Positions 1 through 13,061 are shown, numbered from the stretch's first letter. The stretch: DNA of 64,000 nt from Nissolia schottii (GCA_003254905.1 QANU01029220.1:1389770-1453769), one strand, 5' to 3'. The notes: generated from the letters alone by a model not told the origin. Made by a program: numbers and translations.

Positions 1-240
1 GCTGTTTTTGATTTTTTTTTAATTTTAATTAAAAATGGGTCGGGTCACGGGTCACGGGTCACGGGTTGGGTTTAGAGGGCTATGCCACGTGGCGCGCCAC
101 GTCAGCCAGTTAACCCTCACCTCATCCCAGGGACTAAAACCTAATTTTTCAATTTTGTAGGGACTAAAACTTTTACGCAAAAATTAAAATTAAATTTTCA
201 AATTTTACAGAGACCAAAAACATAATTAACCCTGTATTAT
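1..240. repeat. Transposon-derived repeat end, continuing off the window
   Basis: Direct repeats of GGGTCAC occur three to four times near 45-75. A palindromic segment around GCCACGTGGC and GCGCCACGTC follows at 88-105. After that come repeated phrases of the type GGGACTAAAA separated by A/T runs (130-230). This texture is typical of non-coding ends of dispersed plant repeats, but the family cannot be named because the rest lies outside the window. No coding potential is seen. Confidence 0.4.
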
Positions 241-401
241 TTCTCATTAGATGTACGTCGTGAATAACAATTAATCTTTTTTAATGAAATGAGCGATAAA
301 ACTGTGGCTCTGAATGCTTAAAATGGAGGCGAACAAGCAAGCACACAAGAACGCAGAGGCAGAGGCAGAGGCAGAGGCGGCAGCAAGCAGCACAAGGTTC
401 A

Positions 402-2596
402 ATGAATTCGCAGCCTCTCTCATCTGAGAATCTCAGTCAAGTCTTGGATTCCGTGGAAGCTTTCCTCTTCGACTGCGACGGTACCCCTTGTCTCTTTCTC
501 AGCCATCAATCAAATCAAATTGATCAACAACACTATGAATATTGGCACTGCTGTGTGGAGCAGGTGTGATTTGGAAGGGCAACACCCTCATCGATGGCGT
601 TTCTGGAACCCTGGACATGCTTCGGTCCAAGGGCAAGAAGCTGGTCTTTGTCACCAACAACTCCTTCTTTTCGAGGAACCAATACGCTGTCAAGTTCCAA
701 TCTTTAGGCATCTCCGTATCCCCGGATGAGATTTTCTCCTCGTCTTTCGCAGCTGCCATGTACTTGAAGGTCAACAATTTCCCTTCCCAAAACAAGGTAC
801 CCCCTTTCCTCTGCTCACCAATTGGCAAATGGCATACTGTGTAGTGTGTAATTTTCAATGTCCAGGTTTATGTGATTGGCGGGGGAGGCATACTGGAGGA
901 GTTGCAGCTTGCCGGCTTCACAGCTCTCGGCGGTCCTGTAAGTTCTGATTGATTAAGTAGGATACCCTTACAGCGATCACACTCCAATTTCTTGTTCTCC
1001 ATTTGGAATTGAAATCAACTAGTTATGATTGATTGATTGAAGTGATCATACTCCAATTTCTTAATGCCAAAAGTTGCAATGCATACTGCAGGAAGATGCC
1101 AATAAAACAATAGACCTGAAGCAGATTGGCTTCTTTGAACATGATACGAGTGTAATGTGACACCTTACCCATTGTTACTTTCCGTATCTTCGCTGAGTAC
1201 ATACAAGCTCATGACTCCATACTTGCAGGTTGGAGCTGTAGTTGTCGGCATTGATCCCAACATTAACTATTACAAACTTCAGTAAGCAAATCTTTTCCCT
1301 TGTTCTTTTACCTTCTGCTTTATTCTGACTCAGTCTTTGAATTTCTAGTTCAGGGCCTTTTATTACTTATAAAAAGGTTATATACATGGAGTCCCAAAGG
1401 AATATCGATAATATCAAAAATATATTCCAGTGGTTACTGGTTAGTATGATCCGAAGAATTTGCATCACATATCATTCTGAGCAAGCTGACCTAAACTTCT
1501 AACGGTCTTAGTTTGGCTTCGTCTGTGTGTCAAAGTTTTAAAGCTTCTTTCAAATGGATTCCATGTCAAAGTTTTCTTGTGACAGTTTAATTAACCCAAA
1601 GCAGAAAGAAGGTTTCTTTAAGTGTTCCACTTAGAAAGTTAAAAATAGGGTGTGTTGTGGAACACACTGTTGAATTGACAGTTTATTTTTCGTTTATTAC
1701 AAGATAGGTTGATCATATTCTGATATATGCCAACATCATCTTCAATTCCCGTGAAACAAAATCTGCTGTTTTGAGAACTCTATCCTCATTTATGTAATTA
1801 CTCTCTTCCAAGTTTCAAATGATGATATTTCAAATTCCATATAATAGGTATGGGACCCTTTGCGTACGTGAAAATCCAGGATGCCTTTTCATTGCGACCA
1901 ACCGTGATGCAGTTGGACACATGACTCCTTGGCAAGAATGGCCCGGTCCCTACTTCAACCCCATGCTATTCTTAAACAGCGGAATTAGTCAGCAATTTGA
2001 TTGTATGGCCTCATAATGGATAAAATTTTGATTTCAGGTGCGGGGTGTATGGTTGCTGCCATGTGTGGCTCAACCCAGAAAGAGCCTATAGTGGTTGGAA
2101 AACCATCAACCTTTATGATGGAGTTTTTGCTTAAGAAGTAAGAAAGATTAGCGTGCTTAAATTTGTTTTTTTTCCCCCACATGAACTTGTGATCTACTTT
2201 ACATATTTGTCTCAGCGTATAATTCACTCTCTTTAGCTAACCCCACCTAATGAGACATGACTTTATTGTTGTTGTATAACTCACTCGTTTATGCAGATTC
2301 AATGTAAGTTGCTCCAAGATGTGCATGGTGGGCGATAGACTAGATACTGATATATTGTTCGGACAGAGCGCGGGTTGCAAAACTCTTCTTGTTTTTTCAG
2401 GTGATGGAAGTTTCTTTTTCTTCATTGTAGACTTTAAACTAACTGCATAAGTCAATCATCTAACATGTTACAATTTACTTTTGTTGCGGGAACAGGTTGC
2501 ACAACTCAATCAGCTCTGCAAGACCCTTCAAATAATATTCACCCGGACTATTACACAGGCAAAATTTCTGATATGCTTGACTTAGTGGATGCATAA
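402..2596 (+). CDS. PGLP2: Phosphoglycolate phosphatase, cytosolic PGLP2 type (HAD family)
   Basis: Predicted 299-aa HAD-superfamily phosphatase that hydrolyses 2-phosphoglycolate (and similar small phosphates). Nine exons: 402-480, 564-796, 866-937, 1092-1151, 1229-1281, 1848-1945, 2038-2137, 2297-2400, 2496-2596; all introns are GT-AG and the total is 900 nt. The catalytic loop FLFDCDGVIWKG (nucleophile Asp, split over intron 1), motif II FVTNNS, the motif III lysine in VGKPSTFMM and the acidic motif IV MVGDRLDTDI are all present, as is the family block YGTLCVRENPGCLFIATNRD. The start is the first ATG after a purine-rich leader with GAGGCA repeats (about 353-380). Translation begins only about 20 residues before the HAD motif, with no room for a chloroplast transit peptide, so a cytosolic PGLP2-like enzyme is favoured over plastid PGLP1. 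It lies upstream of FPS, as in Arabidopsis. Subcellular location is inference. Confidence 0.93.
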
Positions 2597-4479
2597 AATT
2601 TGTTCTTCTCAATTCCGACATTTGTTCCAGGCTCATTGAGACTATAATGGTTTGTTTATCCATGTGGATTTAATCATTGGAGTAGTTTGTTGCTAAGTTT
2701 TAAAATAGCATGCAACCCTCAATAATTGGTCTGTATTCAGATTTTGCTGTAGCATAGCAGTCATATCATAAGAGGCTCATGGAGAGAACAATATGCCCCT
2801 CAAAATAGCATTCATTTATATCGCGGTGGAAGACCATCAAGACAAATTCTGAGTAAACAAGGAAGCATAGCAGAACACAAAGGGAAATCTCATTATTTCC
2901 CTAACAAATATATCTTTCTGTTTTGTTTTGTTTTGTTTTTGTTTGTGTTGAATTTTCTTGAAGTGTCAATTAGGCATTTTATTCTCTGATAACTTGTTTT
3001 ATGCTTGCCGAGGTTCATTCATGAACATAACATATCGCGATCATCTCCTTTTCGAAAACTATTAAGGAGATAATTATGTTCATATTTTTACATTTCATTA
3101 GAAGATTAATGACCATATTAACATGAGATAGTTATGTAAATAAATAGTAAGATGTGAGTATAATGCTCTCTTTTTCACTTTAAAAAGAGAAAATTTTGAT
3201 TCAAATGTAACCACTTATAAAATTAATTGCATTTACCGCCGGAATATGCTCTAAGGTAGGAAATTCCTATTCCAAAGAATTTCTCACATTCTCCTTAATG
3301 CAAAAAGAGCCAAGATCATATCTACATCGGTAGTATAAAGTACAAACTATTAAAAGACCTTCCTCATGTCAATTAAATCAAAATAGTCCATATACCAGTA
3401 TTATATTGTCAAATACTATGAACTATGAAGACTTCTGACTAATCTGGAAAATAAAAAAAAGAAAAAGAAAAATCAGAACAAAACGTTTTTTAAGGAACTA
3501 AAGTAAAATGAGTGGCGCGGAGATAAAGAAGAATAAGTGTGGGGTTGTAATTTTTTTACAATAAAGTCCACTTCAAAATTAGTGGGCTACTCTTAAAAAA
3601 AATGGGCTTCCATGAATTTTTTATGTGAAAATGGTAAAAGGTGTTTATTAAACTAATAATCAAGGCATTTCCCTAAAAAAAAAAAACTAATCAAGACATA
3701 GAGTTGCATTTGAGAATTTGAAAATTAAACTTATTACCTACATAATATTTTTTTTATCTATATTATATTTAAAGATTAAAATGAATTATAATTAATGGAA
3801 CCTATGATTAAATTTACTATTACATTACATAAAATCACTCGACTATTTCCTTTCATCAACAAAAGTTTATAAGTATTATGGTTTTTCGACTACTATATTA
3901 TGATTTTGAGAATAAACACGTTTTAAATGATTAAACTGGACTGAAAAAAATCCACAATAATCATCTCTATCATAAGTATGCTAGCTCTTGTGTCAAAGAT
4001 GTAATTCTCGCATACATTATTTGCCATTGTGGACTAGGTAAGCTCGCATGAAAAGCACGCATATACAGTACATCAACATTATAATAACAAAATATAACAT
4101 AGAATTTGATTGGATGTCTATATTGTACGAAAGAAAAATGAAATTGGGGGATCTATTTTAAAAAATTGTACCACGTGAACCATACGGGACTTAAATTAAT
4201 AGAAGATAATGCTGCATCTCTCGCCTTGGTGCCTGAAGTTATGGACTAGCTAGCAATATTTTTTCTCTGGACAACCAATATCAATAATCACATTTGCAAA
4301 AAGTAGGGTCTATTTTTTATTTTCCTTAATTTTCTTTTTGTATGATAAATTCGGCACTATCATGAGTGTAGTTAATAGTTTAAAAATTAGATTGTTATGC
4401 ATTGAAGGTATAAAATATTATTTCATATGCATAAATTTTTAAATAATAGATAAAAGAGTTAATTATTTTGAGCTATACA

Positions 4480-4840
4480 GAGAGAGAGAGATTCACTCTA
4501 AGTTAACGGCTGAGGTGGGACCCACCCCTCTTCCACGAGATACATCTTCTCAGCCAATGATGAATGATCATCATGACACAAGACAAGGTTTGATGTGGTC
4601 GGCTGCCATTGGGGGCATGTTTTCGGGAACACAAAACAAGCGAAGCAGCTGATAGCAGCACCCAAAATGTAAAGAAGAGAATGCAGCTTCCTCGAGGGCG
4701 ATTCCGTCGTCTTCTCAGGATCCGTTTTCTAACCTGGTGAGCTGCCCATCAAATCGGAACCTTACACGTGTCTCCTTATCAACAAACTCCTCTAAACTCC
4801 TTATAACCACCAATGGGGACTTTGCAAGAAAACGTAAGTT
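4480..4840 (+). other. GC-richer island, possible orphan promoter and first exon
   Basis: This stretch is clearly less AT-rich than its surroundings and looks like a leader. It has a GA run at about 4480-4490, C-rich and TC-rich segments, then an ATG at 4813 in good context (ACCACCAATGG) that opens a seven-codon frame ending at a consensus donor AAAAC|GTAAGT near 4834. No following exon or protein homology is seen downstream. It may be the 5' remnant of a lost gene, a non-coding transcript start, or chance. Confidence 0.25.
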
Positions 4841-5840
4841 GAAGGTCAATTAAGTACATTGGATTTTTCTTTTCTTTCTTCTTCTCTCTTTTTTTTTCAA
4901 TGGTCTGAATTTTCCTCATTATGGCTTGAGAATGATTTGGCTATAACATTTTGGAATTGTAGCGCATGAACTCAAAATAAAATTATTAATCGCTATAGTG
5001 AGTCCAAAATGCCATGCCATTCTATTTGGTTTTGTTATCAATAAACAATATTTTCCTACATTATTTCATCTTGATTTATATGTTATATTAAATATAGTCC
5101 ATCAATGTTAGATATGTTGCTGTGTATGTTATGTATAGAAATTAATTTTGATATACGTACTAGCATCCAATTATATGTTGTTGTGTATGTAATTTTTTTT
5201 GTAATATTTATAAGAGCCAAACATACATGTAATATTTATAAATTAAAAAAAAACAAGTATATGCACTTGATAAAATAAATACATGTAATTTATTTTCACT
5301 ATTTATATAATTATTTATTTTGTAAGAATATCATTTACTTTTTATTAATTTTATTAATCATGTATATTATTTTATTATAAATAAATATGTAAAGAAAAAT
5401 TTGTATTAAAATAATTAAATAAAACTCATTTTAGAGGTGTTAATTATAGAAGAACTTATATGCCCTTGTTGACAAAAAGAAGAATATAGAATATAGAAAA
5501 ACCAAGAAAAAAATGAACACAAATACCTAATTTTTCATGAACTAGCTATATGACTATTTATTTATTTATGTCTTTCTCAACTGCTTTACATCAAAGGTTT
5601 TCAAGAAGTGTTGCATAAAAATGATTAACATTATTATGAGATATGAGTATTAATTAATGTATATGATTATCTACATATTCACTATCTATAATAAATATAA
5701 TTCATAACAAATGCATATTTTTTATTATTGTGATAACATTTTCATATTTACATTTATATTAATTTATAATTTTATAATTTTATAATTTAATTATAACCAT
5801 TTCTATTTTATTTTTATTATTAGTTATAACTAGTTTTTTT

Positions 5841-6130
5841 TATACTACTTTAACACATTGTTACACACGGAATATCTAGATTTTTTTTTGTTGGAGATTA
5901 AGCTTTAATGTATATCTTATCCATGAGTTCTATTTTATTTTTATACTACTTTAACACATTGTTACATACGAAATATTTAGTTTTTTTTTTCTTGTTGGAG
6001 ATAAAGCTGTAATGTGTATCTTATCTGTGAGTTTTATTTTATTTTTATACTACTTTAAAACATTGTTGAATGCAAAATATTTTTAAAAATATTTAGAGAT
6101 TAAGCTTTAACGTGTATCTTATATGAGATC
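5841..6130. repeat. Three-unit tandem repeat, period about 101-104 bp
   Basis: Units begin at 5841, 5942 and 6046 with TATACTACTTTAA(C/A)ACATTGTT. Each continues through a T-run, GGAGAT(T/A)AAGCT(T/G)TAA and a TATCTTAT segment. Units one and two are very alike; the third is more diverged and has an altered centre. This is a small local amplification in AT-rich DNA with no coding content. Confidence 0.8.
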
Positions 6131-6142
6131 TCTAATAAATCA

Positions 6143-6219
6143 GGGTACATTTAGTTCCAAGCTCCCAGGGTTACATTCAATCCCAAGCTCCTAGGGTTAC
6201 ATTCGGTTTCAAGCTCCCA
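6143..6219. repeat. Three copies of a 25-26 bp repeat
   Basis: The pattern GGGT(T)ACATT...CAAGCTCC(C/T)A is repeated head to tail from 6143, 6168 and 6194, immediately after the larger tandem repeat. Function unknown. Confidence 0.8.
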
Positions 6220-6553
6220 CAATTCCTTCAGTGTGGAAGATCCCCATCGTTCTTCTAACCGTACTTATATGTACATCCTCTTTCCCTGAATAAATGCATA
6301 GACACATTCACAACCCTAAAACATATAGTTATCATCATGTTACTATTATATGACACACGCACGTTAAATCTAGTGTTGGAATGTGGTGCATACACTCCAT
6401 CATTGCGTCGTTGTATGTGTTCAAGTACTACACAAATATTGATCATTATCGTACCAGATTTCAAATATGAAATTTAATTTAGTTCTAATATCGACAAAAA
6501 AAAAGAAAGATAATTGTTTGTATCATATAACATTCAACATTTAATATTAATTA

Positions 6554-6760
6554 TGTTAAACGTCATGGAGAAAGACAGATAAATGGAGTACAGAAAAATA
6601 TAAGAGAAATATAGATAACAGATAAATAACAATTGTATTATTGTCAATTTACAATAGAATGTGAGCCTATTTATAGGCAGAAAACCTAACGGCCAAAAAT
6701 AAATTACAATCAATTACAAATCATCAAATCAATCAAAATTTAATATCATTATTCTTAACA
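6554..6760 (-). mobile_element. Possible solo LTR, Copia-like fossil
   Basis: Read on the minus strand the segment starts TGTTAAGAAT, carries a TATA-like CTATAAATAG with an adjacent TTTCTGCC block, and ends GTTTAACA. TG...CA ends, a promoter-like core and a size of about 207 bp resemble a short Copia LTR. No internal domains are next to it and no convincing target-site duplication is seen, so a solo LTR is inference. Confidence 0.45.
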
Positions 6761-7212
6761 TTCAATAAAAATATCATAATTTTTAAAATAACAAGCTTCT
6801 ATTTATAATCAAATAGTTTAAAAAAATGCTTTTCAAAATAAAAATTCTAATATAAATAAAATGTTAAAAAAAACATAATCAATTTTACTTGAACTTACCA
6901 AGCATACCAAATCACATGTTGCAAACGCAAAGGGATCTTATAATCTTGATTTCCAAACATGCAATGAAGCTTTTGCTCAATATTGACAAAATAATTAATG
7001 ATTAATATACACAAAATAATGATGGTAGTTGAGGATTTGGCCCTCAACCAAGAAAACTAAGACAACCAAAATGAAATGGCAAATGCAAGTAATTACACGT
7101 GAAAGCGAGGTCCTTTATTCAAGATTGGAGTTCAGAAGCCAAAAAAGCCAAACTCGGTGCGTTTGAGAAGAGAGCCTCCATCATCACACTCTCTTCCAAG
7201 CTCAGCCAGCGA

Positions 7213-7276
7213 AGCTCTCTCTCTCTCTCTCTCTCTCTTCCCCTATATATATATATATATGTATGTATATATATAA
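7213..7276 (+). repeat. (TC)n and (TA)n microsatellites in the FPS leader
   Basis: A TC run (about 7213-7237) is followed by a TA/GTAT run (about 7244-7274), ending roughly 115 bases before the FPS start codon. CT-rich leaders are common near plant transcription starts. The TATATA stretch could also serve as a core-promoter element, but this cannot be decided from sequence alone. Confidence 0.6.
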
Positions 7277-7388
7277 AGCTTTCAGAAACATTGCTCCATT
7301 CAATTTATAGAAACAAGAGGCTAATAGTAACCCTTCTTTCTCTTTTCTTTTCTTGTCTTTCATTCATTCTTTCTTTCTCTGTCTCCAA

Positions 7389-10063
7389 ATGGCAGATCTC
7401 AAGTCAACATTCCTCAATGTCTACTCTGTTCTCAAATCCGAGCTCCTCCACGACCCCGCTTTCGAATTCTCGGACGATTCTCGTCAATGGGTTGAACGGG
7501 TATCCCTCTTCCTTCGATGATTCTCTCTCATTCATAATTACATGTTCTTCATTACAGCATTCACTTCTCTCAGGCTGGTTGGGATCTTAACTGTGTGTGT
7601 TTCAATTTCGGAAATTGAAAAGCTTCCTTTTTTATTTTTCATAAAAATGAAGAGAGAAAAAACGTGTTTTTTTAATTTTTATTTTTGGTAGTTGCTCTTT
7701 TCAAAACGGGATTTGAGGGGGAGGAAAAAGACGATTCGCTTTTAATTGCAGTATTAGAATGCGGGACACATTGGATTTTAAATTCAGTGTTAATTTGATG
7801 ATGAGCATGCGCGGTAACGGTTCCATCTGCTAAGGGTGGGAAATTTTGTAAATAAATTGGATTGATAGATTCATAATCATCTTTGAAGCATAACAATAGC
7901 AATTTTTGTATCTTATTATTCAAGGGGTTCCTGAATTTAAGCATCACATGAACATTGTGTCAAAGCCTTTTTAGCAGTTGCAAAAAAGACAAGTTTTGTT
8001 TCTTGCGTGGAAAGATGCACTTCTGGGTTGTGGTTTCCTTGAAATATGCACTTGTACTCTGTTCTGTTACTTACCGTTTTATGTACTCTACCATTGTTGC
8101 AGATGCTGGACTACAATGTGCCTGGAGGTGAGTCACTTGTCGCTTTGTTGTAACTGTGAAAGAGGGGTATTCGGGAAGCATCTTGAAAGAGACATAATGA
8201 TGCATTGTAACTTGCTTTGCAGGGAAGCTGAACCGTGGATTGTCGGTTATTGACAGCTACAGATTGTTGAAAGAAGGGCAGGAATTGAACGACGAGGAAA
8301 TCTTCCTTGCTAGCACTCTTGGATGGTGCATTGAATGGGTATGAGTGGCAGTCCAAGAGCTTCTAATTTTTCTAGTTTGAATAATAAAACTAGTGCTAAT
8401 CACTGCTGGACTTTACTTTGATGAGGAAATCTTAACAATGTTTTGTTTATGAACTCTGCAGCTTCAGGCGTACTTTCTTGTCCTTGATGACATTATGGAC
8501 AACTCCCACACCCGCCGTGGCCAGCCATGCTGGTTCCGTGTACCCCAGGTATGAAGAAAGAGTTAAACACGTGTTATCTTGTAATCTTTCTTAACGCTGT
8601 TGTGATGGAAGCAGCTGACCTGTGGTTACTTGTGGCTGAAGGTTGGAATGATTGCTGCAAATGATGGAGTTGTGCTGAGGAACCACATTCCCCGTATCCT
8701 CAAGAAACACTTCAAGGGGAAGCCGTATTATGTTGATCTTCTTGATCTTTTCAACGAGGTTGTACAAATATCAAGGGTTTGAATTAAGTGGATTTCTTCT
8801 TTGCTAATATGCTAAAACTTGAGTGTGTCGACTTTCTGTCAGGTTGAGTTTCAGACTGCTTCAGGACAGATGATTGATTTGATCACTACACTGGAAGGAG
8901 AAAAGGACCTTTCCAAATACACGTTGTCACTGTGAGTGCCCTGAAAACTAAAGAAAACAGTCTTGTAAACCAATACTAATGACTAACATCCATGCATCTT
9001 CTGCAGTCACCGCCGCATTGTTCAGTACAAGACTGCCTATTATTCTTTTTACCTTCCGGTAAGTATTGTTGTATCTTCATACATTGTTGTCTTGCCTCCT
9101 ATTTTCATTGACATTGGAATATAGGTTCTGTTATTTACCTTTTTGTGTATCTCCTTTGTACACAAGGTTGCATGTGCATTGCTCATGGTGGGTGAGAATC
9201 TGGACAACCATGTTGATGTGAAGAACATTCTTGTTGAGATGGGAACCTACTTTCAAGTGCAGGTAACATTTTATTACCATAGCTTTTTAACCTCTCGTCT
9301 TTTTCTCCAGAAAATGCAAGGTGTCTCTATCAGCTTGAAGTCTCTTTCAAAGGCAGTATGGTAACCATTCTTTTCTTGTTTTCTCCCTTCTTTTTTTAGG
9401 ATGACTATCTGGATTGCTTTGGTGACCCTGAAACTATTGGAAAGGTAAGCAAACTATATATAATTTATACTGGAATTATTGATTTATTTCTTCTTTAATC
9501 TCATTCTAGTTGTCTATGGAAGCAGATTGGTACAGATATTGAGGATTTCAAGTGCTCCTGGTTGGCTGTGAAAGCAGTGGAACTATGCAACGAAGAGCAA
9601 AAGAAAGTTCTATATGTAAGTTAGCAACCTGTCACGTTTTGTGTCGCCGCATTTCTTTCCTTTTCCGATGATTGAATCGGGATAAAGCACTCATTTGTTT
9701 TTGTGGTTTGTAGGAAAACTATGGGAAGGCAGATCCAGCGAATGTGGCTAAAGTGAAGGTCCTGTACAAGGAGCTTAATCTTAAGGTTTGAATTTCACTT
9801 ATAGCTTGCTCTCATTAATAATTTGTGGTGAAACACAACCATGCAAACTAAGTTGAAAATATTTCTACATATACTATGAAAATGTTGTTGATTTACTTTG
9901 GATTATTTTTACTCATGATTGAAATCAATAATAGGGCGTTTTTGAGGAGTATGAGAGCCAGAGCTATGAGAAGCTTGTTTCCTCCATTGAAGCTCATCCA
10001 AGCAAAGCGGTTCAAGCCGTGTTGAAGTCCTTCTTGGCCAAGATTTACAAGCGGCAGAAGTAG
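7389..10063 (+). CDS. FPS1: Farnesyl diphosphate synthase
   Basis: Cytosolic-type prenyltransferase that condenses dimethylallyl and isopentenyl diphosphates to FPP, the precursor of sterols, sesquiterpenes and prenyl groups. Twelve exons: 7389-7499, 8103-8127, 8223-8338, 8462-8548, 8642-8758, 8843-8931, 9007-9058, 9167-9262, 9400-9444, 9526-9615, 9714-9785, 9935-10063. They total 1029 nt, giving 342 aa, the standard plant FPS length. The first Asp-rich motif is [17 protein letters not shown] and the second is [21 protein letters not shown]; the C terminus is the conserved KIYKRQK. The start is MADLKSTF, typical of short cytosolic FPS, with no transit peptide. AATAAA at about 10140 is a likely poly(A) signal. 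A 114-bp piece spanning the end of exon 8 and part of its intron is copied at 15451-15563. The number in the symbol follows Arabidopsis and is not established here. Confidence 0.96.
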
Positions 10064-12100
10064 AGTCGTTGCTCGCTCGCTCGCTAGAAGAGCCAAAGAT
10101 TATTGAAGAAGAAGCAATTAGAGTCTTAGAGAGTCTTTGAATAAAAGATGATGCAATAGAATGTGGCTGCATCAAAAGTCGATTTGAGTCCCATTATTTT
10201 CCTTTGTAGGTTAGCTTTTTTATCTTGTAAACTTTCTTGTGATGCTTAATTTGTTTGGTTAATGATAAATCATTTTGTTCTGAATCACTTTCGATCTTTA
10301 TTACTACTATTATTATTATTATTATGATTATGAGAGGGTGATGGCTAGAGACTGTGTAGTTTTGCTGTGGTGACACATGCATGGATGTGAGCTGCATTGA
10401 TGCACTGAACAATTGCCCTATGCAAGTAATTAACCTAATCATGCATGCATGCACACAAGGGTTAACATAATTAGATGCATAATAATAACAATAACCGTAT
10501 AAAACTTGAATAGTTTTCAAGCCAAGTAGTTTTATACCTATCAAATAAATAGTTAGAGGAAGGAAAAAAATGAATCACACACTTCCATTCATCAGATAAA
10601 TTGGTTTATATTAAAAGAGTTGTGGGTAACTAAGTGCCTAAAAAATCTATATTGAAGCCCTTGTAACTCATGTTTGTTTCTAAAGTATTTATAGGAACAA
10701 AAATTTAGTAGGACAAAGATAAAAACCAAAATAAAGAGAATCTAAAACCAGAATCTCCCTCTCTTTCTTTCTTTCTTTCTTTTTTTTCTGAAAAGAAACA
10801 AAACTAATTAAGATGATCCATATTTATGAAAGATATATTTAAGCCTAATTTACAAAGATAGAAAAATCTTGGAAGAAGTAAGGAGAAAGACCAACGCCTA
10901 TACAAGGATTTTTCCCATTTTTAATCATCTCATTCAACCCCACTCCCTTCTTTTATATTACTATCTCTCCTTCTACATGTAAACCTTTTAGTTCATATGT
11001 TAGGATTAGTATTATTGATACCATATTTGAGCTCAATTATATCTTCATCTATTGGGCACCAAGAAGTGAAAGAAGACTTACACTTGGATTGGAAAAGAAC
11101 CAAGAGATTTCACATTTTTGAGGCCTTCTCTATTAACCTATCCGAGTTTACTCCCAGGTTGCATTCATTTGCCAAACTTCATTATTTTAAAGAAATTTGG
11201 TAAGCAAACCATCACTCATTGCCAAATTACACGTGTGAATCACAAAATGCCTAAAAATCATTTAATGTACTAAATATTAATCTTCATTCATAATTATTTT
11301 TCTACACATTTTCAACCAATAATAATATAATAGCATGATTACATCCTTTTTTTTTTGGATGAGATTAACATCATCATATCAAAATTCATAGATTAATCAA
11401 ATATTATTTTAGGGTACATTTGTGTGTTTACTTTAGAGTTTCCCCATGTACGCTTTATACCTCTTAAAGATTGAATATTGGAGATGTATTTGGTGTGATT
11501 GAAAAGTGATGAGAGGGTAAAAAAAATGAGTTGTTTCCAATTCAACTAAAATCATTTGGTGCTATATACGTCTTGATGCTACACAACTAAAGTACAATTG
11601 ACGGGTTTCATTTGAATAATAAATAATTGATGGGGATTAGAGAGCACAAAATGGAGCAAACTTTTTTTCTTTTAATTTCTGTAGATTAAAGATGGAAACC
11701 AATCTGCGTAATAACGGAAACAAGATTAGTAAAAAAAAATAGTCACAAGAGAAATCATAGGAGACAATTAATCTATATTATGAAATTTAAACAATATTAT
11801 AGTGTAGTATATTTAGTTAAATCTTGATTTGATTGCTCTATTATTTTTTGAGCACTTCCCTAGCATCATATATTATTAAATTTGATTTGCACATGAAATG
11901 CACTAGTATACACTTGCATTGTCACTCATAAATCCTTAACTACTCTTTTGGCTGCAACCGAGAGCCATTCCCTACCATGAGTGAAAGCACCAATGTAAGA
12001 ATTCACTGCTCTATTAGTATTAATGGCAGGAATATGAAGTGCAGGTCGAAACAACTAAAACGAGAAAAAGGTGTACCATTATTAACGAGAGAGAAATGTC
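10064..12100. other. Intergenic, AT-rich, no gene seen
   Basis: FPS 3' UTR, then A/T-rich DNA with short homopolymers and ATT/TTA microsatellite at about 10300-10325. Small open frames (for example near 11000-11200) show no domain. I see no RNA gene. Confidence 0.55.
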
Positions 12101-12690
12101 TTGTGTATACCTCAAAATCTATGGAGGTTTGCACAACTAACTTTCTATAATATGTTGTTCTTTTCCTTTTTTTATTCATTATTTTTTTTCTATTATCTCC
12201 CAATTTCCCATTTTTTTCCCGTTTCCGTCTTATTATATATGAATTTAAGAGTTTTCATTTTCGTTCAATCATATTCGTTGCTTTTCGTTTTTCAAATGTT
12301 TGTGCATGTATGTAGGAAAGTTTGTATATGTTTGTTCAAAAGTTTGTGCATGTGAATATAAAAGTTTTCTTCTTTGTCTTTGTTTTCGTTTACATTTCCG
12401 CCATATTTTTTATTTCTGATTGTTGAAAAGTTTATGCACCTCAGATCAAAAGTTTGTGCATATGCTTTAAAATGTTTGTGCACGGTAGAGAGTGAGTTTA
12501 CGCGCTTAGAGTGTGAGTGAGGAGATGAAGAGAGAGAGTATGTCAACTACTTTTTGCTATTTAATATGTCGAAGATCCGTTTTAATTTGGTTTAATATTT
12601 GAAAAAATATAGGTATGTGTGTAAAAAAAAGTTTATGCATGTATATGCAAAAATTTGTGCACTCAATGTTACTATGTAAACCATAAGTTG
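12101..12690 (-). repeat. Dispersed repeat with recurrent TTTGTGCA motifs
   Basis: On the minus strand this region matches the tandem units at 17807-18303: blocks such as ACAAACTTTTGAACAAACAT, ATGCACAAAC and a GAAATTGGGAGA-type purine run occur in the same order. At least seven copies of (T/A)GTTTGTGCA-like motifs are spread over 12295-12680. It is probably the terminal or subterminal part of a non-autonomous DNA transposon. No coding potential. Confidence 0.55.
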
Positions 12691-13004
12691 ATAACATTTA
12701 GATTATACACCTAACAATACTTTATTAACAAGTATAACTTTTACTTTAGGGGTGTTTGGTACACTGTCTCCAAGATTGTCTGGTAATCTAAATTACCTTT
12801 TAGAAAGATTACCACTTGTTAAATTGTTGATAATGTTACATTGTTGTCTTTGGTATTCATAGGTCATGTAACTGAGAATTTAAATTACCTTATTTAGTAT
12901 ATAAAAAAGATTACAAGATAATACACATTACTACTTATTATTATTATGTTGCTATTACTATTATTATTTTTATTTTTATTTTTATTTTCATTATTATTTT
13001 TATA

Positions 13005-13007
<3 letters not shown>

Positions 13008-13043
<36 letters not shown>

Positions 13044-13044
13044 T
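13008..13044. repeat. (ATT)n microsatellite inside the Harbinger-like element
   Basis: At least eleven perfect ATT units, preceded by diverged TTA/TTTTTA units from about 12930. The related element at 58755 carries a trinucleotide tract at the matching internal position. Confidence 0.9.
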
Positions 13045-13061
13045 AGGATTATGTGGAGCAA

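Larger units (their letters stand above)
2597..7388. other. Intergenic, AT-rich, with short repeat fossils
   Basis: No supportable gene lies between the PGLP stop and FPS. The PGLP 3' UTR presumably ends within the first few hundred bases. The rest is A/T-rich, apart from a GC-richer island (4480-4840), a three-unit tandem repeat (5841-6130), a short 26-base repeat (6143-6219) and an LTR-like fossil (6554-6760), listed separately. Short open frames here show no recognisable domain or codon bias. Confidence 0.6.

Noticed and set aside
40-80. Telomere-like repeat
   Set aside because: The unit is GGGTCAC, not TTTAGGG; only a few copies are present.
499-858. 119-codon minus-strand frame
   Set aside because: It is antisense to PGLP exon 2, which has clear HAD motifs and correct splice sites.
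7099-7590. 163-codon plus-strand frame over the FPS leader
   Set aside because: It runs through microsatellites and crosses the FPS start in another phase; low-complexity product without a domain.
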